Shown: piece by piece, positions 61,658 to 64,000 of the stretch | How positions within the stretch are numbered: position 1 is the first letter of the stretch | How the letters are laid out: the number at the start of each line of letters is the position of its first letter | Assembly: GCF_016125515.1 (NCBI RefSeq) | Contig: NZ_WGLO01000003.1 | Location: 62,001-126,000, forward strand | DNA from: Hyphomonas sp. | Lineage (GTDB): Bacteria; Pseudomonadota; Alphaproteobacteria; Caulobacterales; Hyphomonadaceae | Length of the DNA stretch: 64,000 nucleotides | Reading direction: 5' to 3' | Made by a program: the position numbers and the translations under genes | The notes under the pieces: generated by a model | Told to the model about the DNA's origin: nothing | Database searches by the model: none | What the model saw: only the letters and a program-made list of their open reading frames with translations

Positions 61658-62524
61658 TTGGCGCTCGATCCATACACAGTCCTGGGCGTGCCCCGCTCGG
61701 CCACGGAGGCCGAGATCAAGAAGGCTTACCGTATGAAGGTGAAGGCGCTTCACCCCGACCAACACCCCAACGATGCCCGCAAGGCGGAAGAGTTCAAACG
61801 CGTCTCGTCGGCATACGAGATCCTGGGGGATGCCGAGAAGAAGGCGAAGTTCGACCGCGGCGAGATCGACGCCGAAGGCAATCCGCGTGGGTTCGCCGGG
61901 GGCGGCTTTCCCGGAGGCGGAGGCGGAGGACGCTGGGACGGCGGCAGCCCGTTCGGCGGTGCCCAGGGTGATCCGTTCGAGGACATTCTGTCCGGTATGT
62001 TCGGCGCTGGCGCCCGGCGGCGTAATCCGGGCCCCCAGAAAGGCCGCGACATCCGGTACCGGGTCGAGATCTCGTTCGAAGACGCGGTCACCGGCGCCCG
62101 CCGCCGGATGACCATGGCCGATGGCAGCGCGCTGGATGTGAACATCCCGGCGGGTATCACCAGTGGCCAGACCCTCCGCCTGAAGAGCCAGGGCCAGCCT
62201 TCGCCGTCCGGCGGCGCGCCGGGCGATGCCCTGCTTGAGGTCGATGTGCTGCCCAGCCAGATCTGGACGCGCGACGGCAAGGACCTGCGCATGCCGTTGA
62301 GCGTTGACCTGCGCACAGCGGTTCTGGGCGGCACGGTGGATGTGCGCACGCCGTCCGGACCCGTGGCACTGAAAATTCCGGCGGGCACCAATACCGGCGC
62401 GCAGCTTCGCCTGAAGGGCAAGGGCGTTCAGGTCACCCCGCCCGGCGACCTGTATGTCCGCCTTGAGATCGTTCTCAGCGATCCGCGCGACGAAGGCCTG
62501 AAGCGTTGGGCTGAAGGCCGTTGA
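61658..62524 (+). CDS. DnaJ-domain protein, CbpA type
   Basis: A 288-residue type II J protein without zinc fingers. The J domain (DPYTVLGVPRSATEAEIKKAYRMKVKALHPDQHP) has an intact HPD at 32-34. It is followed by a G/F-rich linker (GGGFPGGGGGGRW, about 75-115) and two beta-barrel substrate domains (FEDAVTGARRRMTM, LRMPLSVDLRTAVLGGTVDV). It would deliver clients to DnaK or bind nucleoid DNA as CbpA does. Start TTG 61658 has a GAGGAG site 7 bases upstream. It follows the portal remnant. Confidence 0.92.
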   Translation: MALDPYTVLGVPRSATEAEIKKAYRMKVKALHPDQHPNDARKAEEFKRVSSAYEILGDAEKKAKFDRGEIDAEGNPRGFAGGGFPGGGGGGRWDGGSPFGGAQGDPFEDILSGMFGAGARRRNPGPQKGRDIRYRVEISFEDAVTGARRRMTMADGSALDVNIPAGITSGQTLRLKSQGQPSPSGGAPGDALLEVDVLPSQIWTRDGKDLRMPLSVDLRTAVLGGTVDVRTPSGPVALKIPAGTNTGAQLRLKGKGVQVTPPGDLYVRLEIVLSDPRDEGLKRWAEGR

Positions 62525-62618
62525 ACCTTCGCCTCGGCGGCAGAATTGTGCTATCAATTCACATCGTTGTTTGATGAGCGTCCGGATAACGGACGGCGCA
62601 ATGGTGGGGAGTTTCGAC

Positions 62619-64000
62619 ATGAAGACCAGTCATCTGTTTGTGGCCGTCGGCCTGATTGCCCTTGCGGGTTGCCAGACGTTCCAGCACGGGACGCAACCCG
62701 ACCCCGGGCAAAGCGTCGCCGAGATTGCGGGCGCTCCGTTGTTCGAGGGCATGGGCAATTTCCACCGGGAGATCACGACGGCGAGCCCGGATGCGCAGAA
62801 GTATTTCGATCAGGGCATGGTGCTGGCTTTCGGGTTCAATCATGCCGAGAGCATCCGGTCGTTCCGGGCTGCACAGAAACTCGATCCGGTCTGCGCCATG
62901 TGCTTCTGGGGCGAAGCGCTCGCGACCGGGCCCAACATCAATGTGACGAGCAAGGGAAAGGCCGTCATGTCGCCCGCCGACCGGGCTTCGGCCTATCGCG
63001 CGATCAAACGTGCGGATGCGCTGAAAGCCGGGGCAACGCCTTCGGAGCAGGCTCTGATCGAGGCATTGCTCACCCGATACAGCGCCGATTTCGATGCTCC
63101 GCGCGAACCACAGGACATAGCCTACGCCGAAGCGATGGGCGCCTATGTCGAAGCCCATCCGCTCGATGATGACGCTGCTGCGATGTATGCCGAGGCCTGG
63201 ATGAATACCATGCCGTGGGATTATTGGTCCGCAGACGGCGAGCCGAAGCCCGAAACCGTCAAGGTGATTTCAGCGCTCGAAACCATTCTTGAGCGCTCGC
63301 CGGATCATCCGTTGGCGCTGCACCTCTACCTGCACGCAGTCGAGGCCTCCTCCGATCCGGGCCGCGCGGAAGACGAGGCTGACCGGCTCTACACGCTTGT
63401 GCCCGGTTCCGGCCATCTCGTGCACATGCCGGCACATATCTACTGGCGCGTCGGCCGGTATGACGATGCGGCGCTCGCCAACATTCAGGCCGCCAAGGTG
63501 GACGAAGACTATATCGCGCAATGCAACGCGCAGGGCTTTTACCCGGCGCTGTACTATCCCCATAACATCCACTTCCTATGGGCGGCGGCCAGCATGTCCG
63601 GTCAAAGCGCTCTCGCGCTGGAGACCGCGCAGAAGCTGGCCGACAATGTCCGGATCGAACAGATCAAGGAGTTTCCGACAATCGAGTTCTTCAAGACCGT
63701 GCCGCTCCTGGCCCATGTGCAATTTGCCAAGTGGAACGAGATACTGGCCATGGATGCGCCGCCTGCGGATCTCGATTACTCCAACGCGATCTGGCACTAC
63801 GCGCGCGGCGTCGCGCTGGCACGCACAGGGCTGGCCGAACCGGCCAAGGTCGAACAGGCCGCTCTGGCGAAGGTGAAAGACACCGTCCAGATACAGTTCA
63901 TGGACACGAACGACTATCCGGCGAGCCTGTTGCTGAACATTGCCGACAAGCTGCTCCTGGGTGAGATCGCGGGCGCCGAAGGCGACGACGCGGCCTCCAT
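62619..64000 (+). CDS. TPR-type lipoprotein (3' end outside window)
   Basis: The gene begins at ATG 62619 with a GGGGAG site and remains open to the window end, at least 460 residues. A lipobox (LIALAGC, Cys 18) anchors it to the outer or inner membrane. The body contains TPR-like helices: YFDQGMVLAFGFNHAESIRSFRAAQKLDPVCAMCFWGEALATGPNIN, LALHLYLHAVEAS and HLVHMPAHIYWRVGRYDDAALANIQAAKVDEDY, the histidine-containing TPR pattern seen in a family of uncharacterised bacterial proteins. Role unknown. Confidence 0.85.
   Translation, partial: MKTSHLFVAVGLIALAGCQTFQHGTQPDPGQSVAEIAGAPLFEGMGNFHREITTASPDAQKYFDQGMVLAFGFNHAESIRSFRAAQKLDPVCAMCFWGEALATGPNINVTSKGKAVMSPADRASAYRAIKRADALKAGATPSEQALIEALLTRYSADFDAPREPQDIAYAEAMGAYVEAHPLDDDAAAMYAEAWMNTMPWDYWSADGEPKPETVKVISALETILERSPDHPLALHLYLHAVEASSDPGRAEDEADRLYTLVPGSGHLVHMPAHIYWRVGRYDDAALANIQAAKVDEDYIAQCNAQGFYPALYYPHNIHFLWAAASMSGQSALALETAQKLADNVRIEQIKEFPTIEFFKTVPLLAHVQFAKWNEILAMDAPPADLDYSNAIWHYARGVALARTGLAEPAKVEQAALAKVKDTVQIQFMDTNDYPASLLLNIADKLLLGEIAGAEGDDAAS

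Overview
The window reads as a high-GC chromosome segment of a stalked (prosthecate) alphaproteobacterium, most likely Hyphomonadaceae or a close relative. The main pointers are a full-length spmX (degenerate muramidase domain, Pro/acidic linker, two C-terminal membrane helices), a near-consensus sigma-54 promoter, alphaproteobacterial liu/mms catabolic genes, and decayed terminase and portal genes of the gene-transfer-agent (GTA) type. No rRNA, tRNA, CRISPR array or intact insertion sequence was seen.

Layout. 0-6.7 kb: branched-chain amino-acid (valine) catabolism: an aldehyde dehydrogenase tail, a GST, a LysR regulator divergent from mmsA with a palindromic operator between them, then an enoyl-CoA hydratase abutting mmsB. 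6.7-10.3 kb: a surface-polysaccharide operon (ATP-grasp protein, flippase, glycosyltransferase) linked by ATGA overlaps behind the sigma-54 promoter; the flippase carries an in-frame amber codon. 10.5-17.3 kb: Baeyer-Villiger-type monooxygenase, mgtE, spmX, liuA, a hydrolase and an SRPBCC protein. 17.5-21.4 kb: hybrid sensor kinase and cNMP-binding patatin lipase, both on the minus strand. 21.5-29.4 kb: liuB, liuC and liuD (leucine/isovalerate degradation), interrupted by small genes and a broken acyltransferase. 29.5-38.6 kb: dehydratase, second monooxygenase, an HscC-type Hsp70 with a membrane J-like partner, phoX behind a Pho box, and META-domain lipoproteins.

38.8-61.6 kb: an accessory-looking block bounded by a GTA large-terminase pseudogene on the left and a portal-protein remnant on the right. 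Inside are amn-cdd; a TIR-membrane-beta-propeller protein; a 1421-residue protease with TPR, transpeptidase-like and peptidoglycan-binding regions; DUF1353; a RyR-domain protein; a tyrosine phosphatase; a bifunctional penicillin-binding-protein-like enzyme coupled to an unknown membrane protein; a Sel1 protein; and an orphan ParA with a coupled partner. This block is the best candidate for an undescribed system: a TIR effector tethered to a predicted periplasmic sensor, beside cell-wall-directed proteins. Around 36.9 kb the + strand changes from C-rich to G-rich, independent of gene direction.

61.7-64 kb: a CbpA-type DnaJ and a TPR lipoprotein cut by the window end.
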